Assembly: GCA_024400935.1 (NCBI GenBank) | Contig: JAKSLZ010000013.1 | Location: forward strand, 1-46,473 | DNA from: Muribaculaceae bacterium | GTDB lineage: Bacteria; Bacteroidota; Bacteroidia; Bacteroidales; Muribaculaceae | Reading direction: 5' to 3' | DNA: 46,473 nucleotides | Part shown: piece by piece, positions 26,627 to 35,099 of the stretch | Position numbering within the stretch: position 1 is the stretch's first letter | Layout of the letters: every line of letters starts with the position of its first letter | Position numbers and translations under genes: made by a program | The notes under the pieces: generated by a model | Seen by the model: the letters and a program-made list of their open reading frames with translations, nothing else | Database searches by the model: none | Told to the model about the DNA's origin: nothing

Positions 26627-27253
26627 ATGAAGAATATACTCTACATTTTCACGATAATATCACTGCTCATGACAGTCATGAGTTGCAGTGGAGACAAGAC
26701 AAAATCAAGTACAGGAGCTTATACTCTGACATGTACTGCCGAGAAACGACTGGGACGTGACAGTGCCACTTTGTATATTGTTGAGGATAATTATAGGTGT
26801 TTAACCAATGGAGCGCTAAGCACGACAAAACCCGGAGGAACGTTCAAATGGCAAGGACACATCGACGGAGCTAAGGCTGCGTTCATAAAATTCAACAACG
26901 ACACAACTCTGTTCTACCTTGTACTGGGTCCAGGCAACACAGAAGTTAAAATCGGTGTAACGGGATGGAAGATTGAAGGCACAAGCCACAACAATGAATA
27001 TGTGAAGTGCCTCAGCCACCGCAACGCAATCATCAAGGCCAAATCGGCAATCTTTAGAGACTATATGAAGTATGACACTGACTCTACTCTCACCGAGGAG
27101 ATTGAGCGAGATTTCCTTGCACGTGACAGCGTCATGGCTGATTCCTTGCAGCGCTACATGGTGGAGTGCATGTCAACCGGAGACCCCGTTGCAATGATTC
27201 TAAAAGAACGGTTCTTCAATACTCTATCTAAAGAATATATGCGCAAATTGTGA
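26627..27253 (+). CDS. DUF4369-type lipoprotein without a thioredoxin domain
   Basis: A 208-residue lipoprotein (signal MKNILYIFTIISLLMTVMSC, lipobox VMSC). Residues about 30-130 match the DUF4369 domain (YTLTCTAEKRLGRDSATLYI, GTFKWQGHIDGAKAAFIKF, FYLVLGPGNTEV). That domain normally sits in front of a TlpA-like thioredoxin domain. Here the rest is a charged helical segment that stops at 208 with no CxxC. It may be a natural short form or the remnant of a longer oxidoreductase. The start codon fits a very short or leaderless transcript. Confidence 0.78.
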   Translation: MKNILYIFTIISLLMTVMSCSGDKTKSSTGAYTLTCTAEKRLGRDSATLYIVEDNYRCLTNGALSTTKPGGTFKWQGHIDGAKAAFIKFNNDTTLFYLVLGPGNTEVKIGVTGWKIEGTSHNNEYVKCLSHRNAIIKAKSAIFRDYMKYDTDSTLTEEIERDFLARDSVMADSLQRYMVECMSTGDPVAMILKERFFNTLSKEYMRKL

Positions 27254-27345
27254 TATAAAACCGACAATTACTTGTATAAATGGAATATTTTGTATAATTT
27301 TATACCCAAATAAATAATTACTAACAATTTTTCAATCTAAAATTT

Positions 27346-28593
27346 ATGGCTTATACAACTAGAACTACTAACAGTTATGGAAGTCGTGTGAGTAATTCTT
27401 TTAAAAACATTCTCACCGGTATTGTAGTTTTCATCGCAGGTACAGCTTTGCTGTGGTGGAACGAAGGTAATTTTGTAAAAACCCAAAAGATGCTTGAAGA
27501 GGCTCAGGGTGCTGCCGTTCACGTTGAAAGCGTGGCAAAGGTTGATCCCGCAAACGAAGGACAGCTTATCCATGCTTGTGACAAGGCCATCACTACCGAC
27601 TCTCTTGTTGACGACAAATTTGGCGTTAGTGCTACAGCTATAAAGATTTCACGCAAGGTAGAATACTACCAGTGGGTAGAGCACAAGAAAGAAGAGAGAC
27701 GCGATAAAGTGGGCGGTGGCGAAGAGGTTATCACCACTTACACTTACAGCAAGGAATGGGTTAGCAGCCCCACTAACTCTGCAAGCTTTGAGGATCCTGA
27801 ATACCGCGGCATCAAGAATGACGTGCTGATGGAGGTTGAAGATGGCTCTGTATATGCACAGACAGTAAACTTCGGTGGTTACAAGCTGAGCGAAGACCTG
27901 ATCAAGAGTGTTGGCGGTGACGTTGCACTCACAGTAAACACTCCCGAAGATTTCCTCAAGAATCTTGACAAAGACCTCTCTAGGAACAGCAAGAACGAGA
28001 GCGCTGACGAAAACGGCTTCAACCTGGTACACGTTAACAGCAACGTGATTTACCTGGGCGAGAGTGCTAACGGCAACCAGATTGGTGACGTGCGCGTTAC
28101 TTTCACTTACGTTCCCAGCAACCAGGCAATTTCTGTAATCGCAAAGGTTCAGGGCGACACTTTCACCAAGTATGTTGCTAAGAACGGTAGAAAGTTTGAC
28201 CGTCTTGAGATGGGCACAAAGAGCATGGACGAAATGTTCCAGAGTGCAAATGATGAAAATTCTGCAATGACTTGGGGTCTCCGTATCCTTGGTATCATCC
28301 TTGTTATCATAGGTCTTAAGCTGACATTCGAGTTCTTGACAACTCTGCTCAAGGTTCTCCCCTTCCTGGCAAATATCATGAACTTCGGTGTAAGTCTCAT
28401 CTGCACTGTTGTGGGTTTTGTATGGTCACTCATCATCATCGCTATCGCATGGCTGTACTACCGTCCCCTCATCGGTTGCATTATCCTGGCTGCTGTTGTT
28501 GGCATCATCTACTACTTTAGCACTAAGGGCAAGAAGAAAGAACCCGCTTTGGCTCCCGAAGCACCCCAAACTCCCGAGCTTCCCAAGCAATAA
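27346..28593 (+). CDS. TMEM43-family membrane protein
   Basis: A 415-residue membrane protein of the TMEM43 family. One membrane helix lies near 22-40 (ILTGIVVFIAGTALLWWNEG) and about four near the C-terminus (about 305-400). A large soluble segment lies between them, with the family pattern FGVSATAIKISRKVEYYQWV. The bacterial function is unknown; the animal homologue LUMA is a nuclear envelope protein. It is first in a row of three genes with gaps of 13 and 1 bases, so an operon is likely. Confidence 0.87.
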   Translation: MAYTTRTTNSYGSRVSNSFKNILTGIVVFIAGTALLWWNEGNFVKTQKMLEEAQGAAVHVESVAKVDPANEGQLIHACDKAITTDSLVDDKFGVSATAIKISRKVEYYQWVEHKKEERRDKVGGGEEVITTYTYSKEWVSSPTNSASFEDPEYRGIKNDVLMEVEDGSVYAQTVNFGGYKLSEDLIKSVGGDVALTVNTPEDFLKNLDKDLSRNSKNESADENGFNLVHVNSNVIYLGESANGNQIGDVRVTFTYVPSNQAISVIAKVQGDTFTKYVAKNGRKFDRLEMGTKSMDEMFQSANDENSAMTWGLRILGIILVIIGLKLTFEFLTTLLKVLPFLANIMNFGVSLICTVVGFVWSLIIIAIAWLYYRPLIGCIILAAVVGIIYYFSTKGKKKEPALAPEAPQTPELPKQ

Positions 28594-28606
28594 ATTGTAC
28601 TAGATA

Positions 28607-29560
28607 ATGAATAGAATTATCATAATTATGACCGCAAGCATCATCATGATGACTTGCGGTCATCTTGATTGTAACGCAGCAATCAAGAAAAACAAAACAA
28701 CGACGTCTGCCACAAAATCTACTGCACTTGCTAGTTGCTGGAAGCAAAGTGTCGAAGCTATTCCTGGCGTACAAGTGAGCGTAACACAACAAGGCGGTGC
28801 CGAGTTCAAGTGGACAAATTGGGATAAGTTCATGACATTTTTGCAAAAGTCGATATGTGTGGACTACCCTTATGATGCCCCCATGCGACAGGAACAAATA
28901 ATGGGACTGCAAGGCAAAGTAAAGGGCCTCGCAGTAATGGGCAATTCCATTTCGCCCTTTGTATATTTCCTGCTCGAGGATAATAGTGTGCAACTCTACT
29001 CTGTGTACAAGATGTGCACTTCATGGAATTTCTATGCCGGCTCAATTATTGGACACGACATCGTCAAGATCCAGGAGAAAGATAATTGCGGCACAGTAGT
29101 TCTCGTTGACAAAAAAGGCAAGAAAACTCGTCAAGACAACTGGACCATCATTGGCTATGACCTGTGGGGATATCACATTGACGCATACACACGTCTTGCT
29201 GAGCATCTGCTCATTGACATTGACGGCAGCATGGTTTACACTTACAGCACAAGCATGACCGACGGTGTGTATCAAGTGTATCATGGCACGGTCACAAGCT
29301 TTAAGCACAACGAAAAGGCTAACCTTAGTACCTTCAAGTACACTCTTAACACGACAGAAAGGCCTCAAAGCAGTTCAAAGGCCGAGGTTGTGAACATAGA
29401 TGGTAGTTTCACAGTTAAACCTGAGCGAAAACTGGATGGCTACTTCCGCATCGTGCCTACTAAGGGACTCAACATGTCAGGATTTGAAAGCGTAGAACTG
29501 GGCAAACCTCGCAACATGCTCCTATCAAATTTAGTAGAAAGCTCATTCAACAACAAATAA
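28607..29560 (+). CDS. Exported protein of unknown function
   Basis: A 317-residue protein I do not recognise. It begins with a hydrophobic signal (MNRIIIIMTASIIMMTCG), which could be a lipoprotein signal with C17 or a cleaved peptide ending near CNAA. The mature part is rich in tyrosine, tryptophan and beta-prone segments (FVYFLLEDNSVQLYSVYKM, HLLIDIDGSMVYTYSTSM) with no membrane helices. It lies 13 bases after the TMEM43 gene and 1 base before the next lipoprotein gene, so all three probably act together at the envelope. Confidence 0.75.
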   Translation: MNRIIIIMTASIIMMTCGHLDCNAAIKKNKTTTSATKSTALASCWKQSVEAIPGVQVSVTQQGGAEFKWTNWDKFMTFLQKSICVDYPYDAPMRQEQIMGLQGKVKGLAVMGNSISPFVYFLLEDNSVQLYSVYKMCTSWNFYAGSIIGHDIVKIQEKDNCGTVVLVDKKGKKTRQDNWTIIGYDLWGYHIDAYTRLAEHLLIDIDGSMVYTYSTSMTDGVYQVYHGTVTSFKHNEKANLSTFKYTLNTTERPQSSSKAEVVNIDGSFTVKPERKLDGYFRIVPTKGLNMSGFESVELGKPRNMLLSNLVESSFNNK

Positions 29561-29561
29561 C

Positions 29562-30326
29562 ATGAGAAAAACCGTTTTTACAATCATTACGGCCGCCTTG
29601 GTTGCCTCTTGTGGAAGCGAGACCTCTCAGAGCGAAAACAACACCTCCCAGCAGGCAGGCATTGAGCAAACACAAGACTCCGGGACCGCAGGTAACGACA
29701 TAGCTGAAGCCCAAGCTCCTATTAACGTTTCTATCGAAGGGAGTATTGACCACACCCAGTGGACTGGCGGAGTAGAGTCAACGGTGACATTTAACCATTT
29801 TCCCAAAAGCGTGGCCGAATTCAACGATGCTGTGGAGCAACTGGGCCAGGAACCTCAAGGCGCTGTCGTGCTAATGCTCATGGCAATGGAACTGTATCGC
29901 AACGACTCAATAGCGGGAGAGGAATGTCTCAAAACCATCAACACTGACACTAATCTTCCTGGAGTAATGCGCCAGCTCAAAGACAAGTTGCGTCCCAGCA
30001 ACCCCAAGGACAGTTATGCTCGCCCCTACCTCGTGGCAGCATTTATGCAAGGTGCAACTCCCGAAAACGGCTACAACGCCCCAACCCCTTACAAGGTGAA
30101 AGTGCGCACCAATCCTGTAAATCGCTATGAGGAGAGCAACTCGCTCAAGGGTTACGTGCTCTACCTGCAGGTCGAGAGCCTGGGCTATGACACTTCATGG
30201 CGCGGCGTCGAGGTGTGTAAGTCAAAGGGCGATTCACACTACCGCATTGTCAACTGCCCGTCGATGTACACCCAGTGCAAAGAAATCAGCTGGAAAACCG
30301 ACTCCGAGTTCCAAGGCCTAAAGTAA
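29562..30326 (+). CDS. Lipoprotein of unknown function (possible DUF6935 family)
   Basis: A 254-residue lipoprotein (MRKTVFTIITAALVASC, lipobox VASC). A low-complexity serine, glutamine and asparagine linker (about 18-55) precedes a compact domain with phrases such as FNHFPKSVAEFNDAVEQLG, YARPYLVAAFMQGATPENGY, VLYLQVESLGYDTSWRGVEV and NCPSMYTQCKEISW. These recall a conserved family I associate with DUF6935, but I am not certain of the name. The role is unknown. It ends before a shared terminator. Confidence 0.75.
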   Translation: MRKTVFTIITAALVASCGSETSQSENNTSQQAGIEQTQDSGTAGNDIAEAQAPINVSIEGSIDHTQWTGGVESTVTFNHFPKSVAEFNDAVEQLGQEPQGAVVLMLMAMELYRNDSIAGEECLKTINTDTNLPGVMRQLKDKLRPSNPKDSYARPYLVAAFMQGATPENGYNAPTPYKVKVRTNPVNRYEESNSLKGYVLYLQVESLGYDTSWRGVEVCKSKGDSHYRIVNCPSMYTQCKEISWKTDSEFQGLK

Positions 30327-30329
30327 CAA

Positions 30330-30360
30330 CTAGGCTATAAAGGCTATAAAGGCTATAAAG
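30330..30360. repeat. Triple 10-bp repeat AGGCTATAAA
   Basis: Three adjacent copies of AGGCTATAAA lie just after the lipoprotein stop and before the terminator. Confidence 0.7.
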
Positions 30361-30364
30361 ACCG

Positions 30365-30405
30365 CAAGCGGGCCCGTCAATTATCGACGAGCCCGCTTGA
30401 TTTTT
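30365..30405. terminator. Bidirectional terminator
   Basis: CAAGCGGGCCCGTC pairs with GACGAGCCCGCTTG (30365-30378 with 30386-30399), with one mismatch, followed by TTTTT. It lies between convergent genes. Confidence 0.88.
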
Positions 30406-30418
30406 ACTCTACTATGTT

Positions 30419-31018
30419 TCACTCATGAAATCCTGCACCCATGACGGTGTTGTACACGTTCATGTTGTCATGGAATGAGCGCTCCATCTCAAGGGCTTCA
30501 ATGTTGTCGTTGAAGTTCTTTACATCTTCCTTGCTAATCACATTTCCTTCGGCATCCTTGTGCGTAATCAGGAAGAAACACGGCGAGCCGTCGGCATTGA
30601 AATAATAGCGCTTCTCCACTGTGCCGTCATGCTGATAGGTATTGCCAACAAAGTAAATGAAAACCGGCTTCTGGGTATTCTCATTAACAAGATATTCCTC
30701 ATTGAACTGAAGTGCCGACACATTGTATGACGAGCGCAGGAAATATACATCCCATTTATACATCTGATCCTCGTCGCCGGCTTCGTGGCTAAAGTAGCTC
30801 ACCTTCTTGTTTTGTATGCCGGTGCCAGGCATCATGCGCTGCATGTCTATCACTAGGTGGTTATTGGCCTCGGGCAGCTCTGAGTCTGCTTTGATTTTCT
30901 CCATCGCCTGCGCATAGAGGGTGCGCACCTCGGCAATGCGTTTCTGCTGTGCTTTATTTTGCGCCACGGCATTGAAACTCATGGCAATGAGCGCGATCAT
31001 TAATAATGCCTTTTTCAT
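30419..31018 (-). CDS. Exported protein of unknown function
   Basis: A 199-residue protein with a signal peptide (MKKALLMIALIAMSFNAVA, then QNK). I do not recognise a family with certainty. The first mature helix is charged (QQKRIAEVRTLYAQAMEKIK) and beta-rich segments follow (MYKWDVYFLRSSY, EKRYYFNADGSPCFFLITHK). It lies 4 bases after the small lipoprotein gene upstream on the same strand, so the two probably form a transcript. Confidence 0.75.
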   Translation of the reverse strand: MKKALLMIALIAMSFNAVAQNKAQQKRIAEVRTLYAQAMEKIKADSELPEANNHLVIDMQRMMPGTGIQNKKVSYFSHEAGDEDQMYKWDVYFLRSSYNVSALQFNEEYLVNENTQKPVFIYFVGNTYQHDGTVEKRYYFNADGSPCFFLITHKDAEGNVISKEDVKNFNDNIEALEMERSFHDNMNVYNTVMGAGFHE

Positions 31019-31022
31019 ATAT

Positions 31023-31499
31023 TTACTTTTTAAGTTTCCAAATCAGTTTACTGAACTCCTCAAGGGCATTGCTCTCGGGACGTGCATTGCTACCATGAGA
31101 GTACTTGTAAGAGCCATCAGCAAACTTCACTTCAAGACGCCACGAATAGCCGTCGAGCACCTCCATCGGGGGCTGATAGTCACTTTTCCACTTACTCACC
31201 TTGCCGTTGACATACACACTGAGGAGGTCATCCATCAGCGAAGCATCAGCGGTGAGATCTTCCTCATGCATACCTTGCTGGCGATGTATTTTAACTGTAC
31301 CATTATCCTTGAGTTCTACCTTAAAATAGTCGATGGGTTGAGCATAAGTGGCACGTTCCGTATATTCAAGATACACAATCTTGGTAGAACCGGTGGCTAC
31401 TGAATTACCAGAATTGTTTACAGGGGCTTTTGAGGTCTTGCATGCAACTACGAGGAGCAGCAAAGACACAACAGAGAAAATAGTTACAAGTTTAGTCAT
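31023..31499 (-). CDS. Small lipoprotein of unknown function
   Basis: A 158-residue lipoprotein with the signal MTKLVTIFSVVSLLLLVVAC (lipobox VVAC). I chose the ATG at 31499 because the upstream extension would place charged residues and cysteines before the signal. The mature part is beta-rich (STKIVYLEYTERATYAQPID, SWRLEVKFADGSYKYSHG). No family is recognised. It may share a transcript with the gene at 30419-31018. Confidence 0.75.
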   Translation of the reverse strand: MTKLVTIFSVVSLLLLVVACKTSKAPVNNSGNSVATGSTKIVYLEYTERATYAQPIDYFKVELKDNGTVKIHRQQGMHEEDLTADASLMDDLLSVYVNGKVSKWKSDYQPPMEVLDGYSWRLEVKFADGSYKYSHGSNARPESNALEEFSKLIWKLKK

Positions 31500-31562
31500 A
31501 TTCTTACATTTTATGCAAAAGTAATATTTTAAAAGCATTGGGACAATACTTTCAGTAAGTTT

Positions 31563-32735
31563 TTACGGCCGAGTCTGTCCGTTGCCGTCAATTAGCCACT
31601 TATAGGTGGTCATTTCCACCAATGCCATGGGACCGCGCGGACCAAGTTTCTGCGTTGAGATGCCTATCTCGGCACCGAGACCGAACTGTGCCCCATCGGT
31701 GAAACTTGTGGGCGCGTTTACATATACACACGCAGCATCCACCTCCATGCGGAAGCGCTGGGCCGCTTCTTCATTTTCAGTTATGATACATTCCGAGTGT
31801 CCGCTGCTGTATTGCGCAATGTGGGCAAGGGCATCGTCAAGCGAGTCTACAACCTTTATGCTCAAGTCATATGACATCCATTCACGACCATACTCGTCGT
31901 TATGGAAAGTCACACGATCCTTCATAGGCTCTAGCAGAGCATCGATGTCACCTACCCTATCCTTGTGCACCAGCAGGCAGTCAAGGGCGTTGCACACGCT
32001 CACGCGACGTGTCTTGGCATTATCGACAATGGCACGGCCCTTCTCCAGATCACCGTCCTTGTCAAAATAGGCATGCACCACTCCGGCACCGGTTTCAATG
32101 ACAGGAATGCGGGCGTTGTTGCGCACAAAGTCAATGAGTCCACGGCCACCGCGAGGGATGCACACGTCGATATATCCCACCGCGTTGAGCATCTCGCCTG
32201 TAGCCTCATGGGTAGCCGGTAGAAGCACTACTACATCAGGATTCAAACCCTCTGTATCAAGAATGCTACGTATGAGGGCAACGATGGCGCGGTTAGAGCA
32301 ATCGGCATCCTTACCACCCTTGAGCACACAGGCATTGCCGCTCTTGAAGCACAGGCTGAAGACGTCAAAACTTACATTGGGACGTGCCTCGTATATCACA
32401 CCTATCACACCAAACGGCACCGAGATGCGACGCAGGTACAGTCCATTGTCAAGCGTGCGCTCGTTAGTGATAATACCCAGCGGCGACGGCAACGAAGCCA
32501 CATGGCGCATGTCAGTGGCAATGCCTTCAAGACGCTCCTGCGTGAGTTGCAGGCGGTCATACAGCGGATTGTCTCTGTCCATGCGTGCAAGGTCCTGGGC
32601 ATTAGCTTCGAGCAATGTATCGGCATTTACAATAATGGCATCGGCAAGTTTGAGCAGGATGCTGTTCTTCTTATCGTCAGGTATCAAGGCCAGTGAGTGT
32701 GACGCTGCCTTGACGGCTTCAAATATCTTCTTCAT
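31563..32735 (-). CDS. proA: Glutamate-5-semialdehyde dehydrogenase (gamma-glutamyl phosphate reductase)
   Basis: A 390-residue NADPH-dependent enzyme that reduces gamma-glutamyl phosphate to glutamate semialdehyde, step two of proline synthesis. The aldehyde-dehydrogenase fold is clear: [19 protein letters not shown] (about 107) for cofactor binding, [11 protein letters not shown], and the catalytic cysteine in [15 protein letters not shown] (about 246). It is slightly shorter than the E. coli enzyme. It lies 9 bases after proB, so the two are an operon and their products probably channel the labile phosphate. Confidence 0.96.
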   Translation of the reverse strand: MKKIFEAVKAASHSLALIPDDKKNSILLKLADAIIVNADTLLEANAQDLARMDRDNPLYDRLQLTQERLEGIATDMRHVASLPSPLGIITNERTLDNGLYLRRISVPFGVIGVIYEARPNVSFDVFSLCFKSGNACVLKGGKDADCSNRAIVALIRSILDTEGLNPDVVVLLPATHEATGEMLNAVGYIDVCIPRGGRGLIDFVRNNARIPVIETGAGVVHAYFDKDGDLEKGRAIVDNAKTRRVSVCNALDCLLVHKDRVGDIDALLEPMKDRVTFHNDEYGREWMSYDLSIKVVDSLDDALAHIAQYSSGHSECIITENEEAAQRFRMEVDAACVYVNAPTSFTDGAQFGLGAEIGISTQKLGPRGPMALVEMTTYKWLIDGNGQTRP

Positions 32736-32744
32736 GATTATGTC

Positions 32745-33521
32745 TTAGCATTTTGGGACAAACTCGGTGTGAATGGTTTCTTCGGGCTTGGTTGCCAGGT
32801 TGATGAGGATGTCGGGCGTGTTGCCGTTGGCAATAATCACCTTAATGCCGGCATCGGCAACGGTGCGGGCGGTGTGATACTTCGACTCCATGCCTCCACG
32901 GCCAGCCGAACTCTTTGACGACTGGATGTATTGCTCCAGGCTTTCGCCGGCTTTCACGCTCCTTATTACCTCGACATCAGAATCATCGGGGTTGCCGGTG
33001 TATATGCCGTCGATGTTGCTCAGCAGCACCAGCGTCTCAGCCTTCATCATGCGTGCGATGAGGCCCGAGAGCTCGTCATTATCGGTAAACATTAGCTCGG
33101 TGATGGACACTGTGTCGTTCTCGTTGACAACAGGGATAACACCGTTGTCAATCATCACTTCCATGCACTGGCGCTGGTTCTCATACTGGTCTCCGGGCTG
33201 GAAGTTTTCCTTGGTCGTGAGCACCTGCCCCATGTGGATGCCATACTCACGAAACAGGTCGTAGTACAGGTTAACGAGTTTCACCTGACCTATAGCCGAG
33301 AACAGCTGTCGCTGCTCCACCGAGTCAAGCGCATATTCCACCTTGAGTTCCTGGCGGCCGCATGCCACGGCACCCGAACTCACAAGAATCACCTCATAGC
33401 GGTGTTCTTTGAGCCACGCAATCTGGTCCACGAGCGACGACACGCGCGTGATGTCCAACTTGCCTTTATCTGTTGTGAGCACATTCGAGCCCACCTTAAT
33501 AACTATTCTACGCATTCTCAA
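32745..33521 (-). CDS. proB: Glutamate 5-kinase
   Basis: A 258-residue amino-acid kinase that phosphorylates glutamate, the committed and usually proline-inhibited step. Motifs are intact: VIKVGSNVLT (about 6), VILVSSGAVACG (about 43), NENDTVSITELMFTDND (about 133) and SNIDGIYTGNP. It lacks the C-terminal PUA domain of the E. coli protein, so it is a short form. The start could also be the second methionine at 33515. A 138-bp palindromic element lies between proC and this gene. Confidence 0.95.
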   Translation of the reverse strand: MRMRRIVIKVGSNVLTTDKGKLDITRVSSLVDQIAWLKEHRYEVILVSSGAVACGRQELKVEYALDSVEQRQLFSAIGQVKLVNLYYDLFREYGIHMGQVLTTKENFQPGDQYENQRQCMEVMIDNGVIPVVNENDTVSITELMFTDNDELSGLIARMMKAETLVLLSNIDGIYTGNPDDSDVEVIRSVKAGESLEQYIQSSKSSAGRGGMESKYHTARTVADAGIKVIIANGNTPDILINLATKPEETIHTEFVPKC

Positions 33522-33538
33522 TAAATAAAAGTTTTCAC

Positions 33539-33676
33539 CACAGATTTCTCAGATTTCATGTCTGTATATGAGGGAATTAAAATTATATTATACAGATTGA
33601 TTCTAACTATTCCCACAGGTCCATCCTACAATCTGTTCAATCTGAAAACAATTCCCTTATTTCTGTTTAATCTGTG
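33539..33676. repeat. 138-bp palindromic element between proC and proB
   Basis: Three inverted pairs nest in perfect order: CACAGATT (33539-33546) with AATCTGTG (33669-33676); GAGGGAATT (33570-33578) with AATTCCCTT (33650-33658), one mismatch; ACAGATTG (33592-33599) with CAATCTGT (33629-33636). It could fold into one long hairpin in RNA of either strand. Confidence 0.82.
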
Positions 33677-33691
33677 TTTTTTTAAAAATGA

Positions 33692-34483
33692 TCACACCTT
33701 TTTCTTCAGTCCAGCTTTGAGCGAGCGAATCACTGCAGAGTTAAACCCTGCATGGTCCAGTTCGTTGAGTCCCTTAATGGTGATTCCGCCAGGCGTGGTA
33801 ACCTTGTCGATGGCTTCCTCGGGGTGCAAACCGGTCTCCTTGAGCAGCGACACCGCGCCCAGCATGGTCTGCAGTGCAATTTGCTTGGCCTGATGGGGAT
33901 AGAACCCCATCTCCACACCAGCCTCCATCTGCGCACGGATGTAGCGCATCACGTAGGCAATGCCGCAGCCAGCCATCATCATGCCGGCCTCAACCTGCGA
34001 CTCGGGCACAACCTCAACGTCACCGCACAGTTCAAACAGCGCCTTTACCTGCGCAGTAGCCTCATCGCTAGCAGCACCACCGCGGGCAACGAAACTCATG
34101 CTTGCGCCATACTCGGCAGCAATGTTGGGCATAACGTAAAACAGATTTGCGACACCGCACTGCAGGCGAGCGGCAAGCATCTCGGTAGTATAGTTGGCAG
34201 CCACCGACACCACGATTTGCTTCGCGAGGTCAAGTACCGACTTTATCTCATCGATAACCGCGTCCATAATCCACGGCTTCACGGCAAGCACAACCACGTC
34301 GGCATCCTTCACGGCAGCCACATTGTCGGTAGTAGTATTGATATCGGGGTAAGCCTGGGCAAAAGGAGCAAGCGTCGCCTCATGCTTCGCAGTGATAGTG
34401 ATAGCCTCAAGCTCACCGTTCTTGGCCCAACCATGGATGAGCGCGCCGCCCATATTCCCAGCACCTATAACAGTAACTTTCAT
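33692..34483 (-). CDS. proC: Pyrroline-5-carboxylate reductase
   Basis: A 263-residue enzyme that reduces pyrroline-5-carboxylate to proline with NAD(P)H, the last step of the pathway. The Rossmann glycine motif VIGAGNMGGAL opens the protein. Conserved segments include VVLAVKPWIMD (about 66), MPNIAAEYGASMSF (about 113), and the C-terminal EAIDKVTTPGGITIKGLNEL near 227. It is upstream of proB and proA on the same strand. It has a strong AAGGAGG ribosome-binding site about 9 bases before the ATG, rare in this genome. A -7 element lies at 34516-34523. Confidence 0.96.
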   Translation of the reverse strand: MKVTVIGAGNMGGALIHGWAKNGELEAITITAKHEATLAPFAQAYPDINTTTDNVAAVKDADVVVLAVKPWIMDAVIDEIKSVLDLAKQIVVSVAANYTTEMLAARLQCGVANLFYVMPNIAAEYGASMSFVARGGAASDEATAQVKALFELCGDVEVVPESQVEAGMMMAGCGIAYVMRYIRAQMEAGVEMGFYPHQAKQIALQTMLGAVSLLKETGLHPEEAIDKVTTPGGITIKGLNELDHAGFNSAVIRSLKAGLKKKV

Positions 34484-34515
34484 CTTATTTCCCTCCTTAA
34501 ATATATTAATGACTG

Positions 34516-34523
34516 CAAAATTA
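34516..34523 (-). promoter_or_regulatory. Putative -7 element for proC
   Basis: The minus strand reads TAATTTTG 32 bases before the ATG. No -33 match at the normal distance. Confidence 0.5.
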
Positions 34524-34661
34524 CAAATTTATTTTTAGACATAGATACATAAGAACATAATTTTGTAACCACACACCCTGTTGTTCTTTTAATTTCCCCG
34601 AGAGGTAAAAAATTTCGGATAAATTCTGATAATTTCTTTCAGTTTTTTGCAAAAAATCACT

Positions 34662-34669
34662 AACTTTGC
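34662..34669 (+). promoter_or_regulatory. -7 element of the structured RNA at 34675-34955
   Basis: TAACTTTG is a full match to TAnnTTTG. The -33 match is imperfect (TTTC near 34638). AATTTCTTTCAGTTTTTTG (34632-34650) lies upstream and resembles the region upstream of the promoter at 41464. Confidence 0.6.
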
Positions 34670-34674
34670 AACAA

Positions 34675-34955
34675 TTCAAGAACCTGCGGCAGAGGCCGCT
34701 GCTTGAAGTACATTTGGTAGAAAGCGTTTCGCTTCAATTCCAGGTTACGAAAACCGCCAATTTTCAGAAACTCAGAGGACATTGAGGCAACTCGAAACGC
34801 CTTCGCTGTGCTTGTATATACCACCCCCGTGCAAGCGGGAGGGTACCTGTATATAAGTTTACGGCGTGGGGGTGGGTTGTTCAATTCTGAGTTTAGGCGT
34901 CTGGCGGTGCCTCGTAATCAATTGACAACGACATCGTCCCACGCTTTCTTTTTTG
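34675..34955 (+). ncRNA. Candidate structured non-coding RNA of about 280 nt
   Basis: No long open frame explains this segment, but it folds well by eye. P1 AACCTG/CAGGTT (34682-34687 with 34742-34747) encloses hairpins GCGGC/GCCGC and AAGCG-TTT-CGCTT. P2 (34816-34856) pairs TATATAC/GTATATA, ACC/GGT and CCCG/CGGG. P3 GCGTGGG/CCCACGC (34865-34871 with 34939-34945) encloses GTTG-CAATT/AATTG-CAAC. P3 is followed by a T-rich run, giving a terminator. A promoter precedes it. It could be the Bacteroidales-1 class known from bioinformatics, but I cannot confirm that. It fills most of the 616-bp gap 34484-35099. Confidence 0.68.
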
Positions 34956-35099
34956 CCATTAACTTAAACAAGTTTCGATTGGGACGTGAGAAACACAAAT
35001 GATAATAATCAAAAGCTTAAGCAAGTCAACACGTTAACGCTATTTTATGTACCCACCAAAAAGACATTACAATTTAGAACTTATAAAATATCCAGAATT

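Noticed and set aside
34675..34955. RNase P RNA, SRP RNA or 6S RNA
   Set aside because: I could not find the conserved core sequences of RNase P or SRP RNA, and the multi-helix layout does not look like the single rod of 6S RNA.
34986..35099. N-terminal extension of the LRR protein
   Set aside because: The signal peptide begins at 35100; the extension is polar and would block export.
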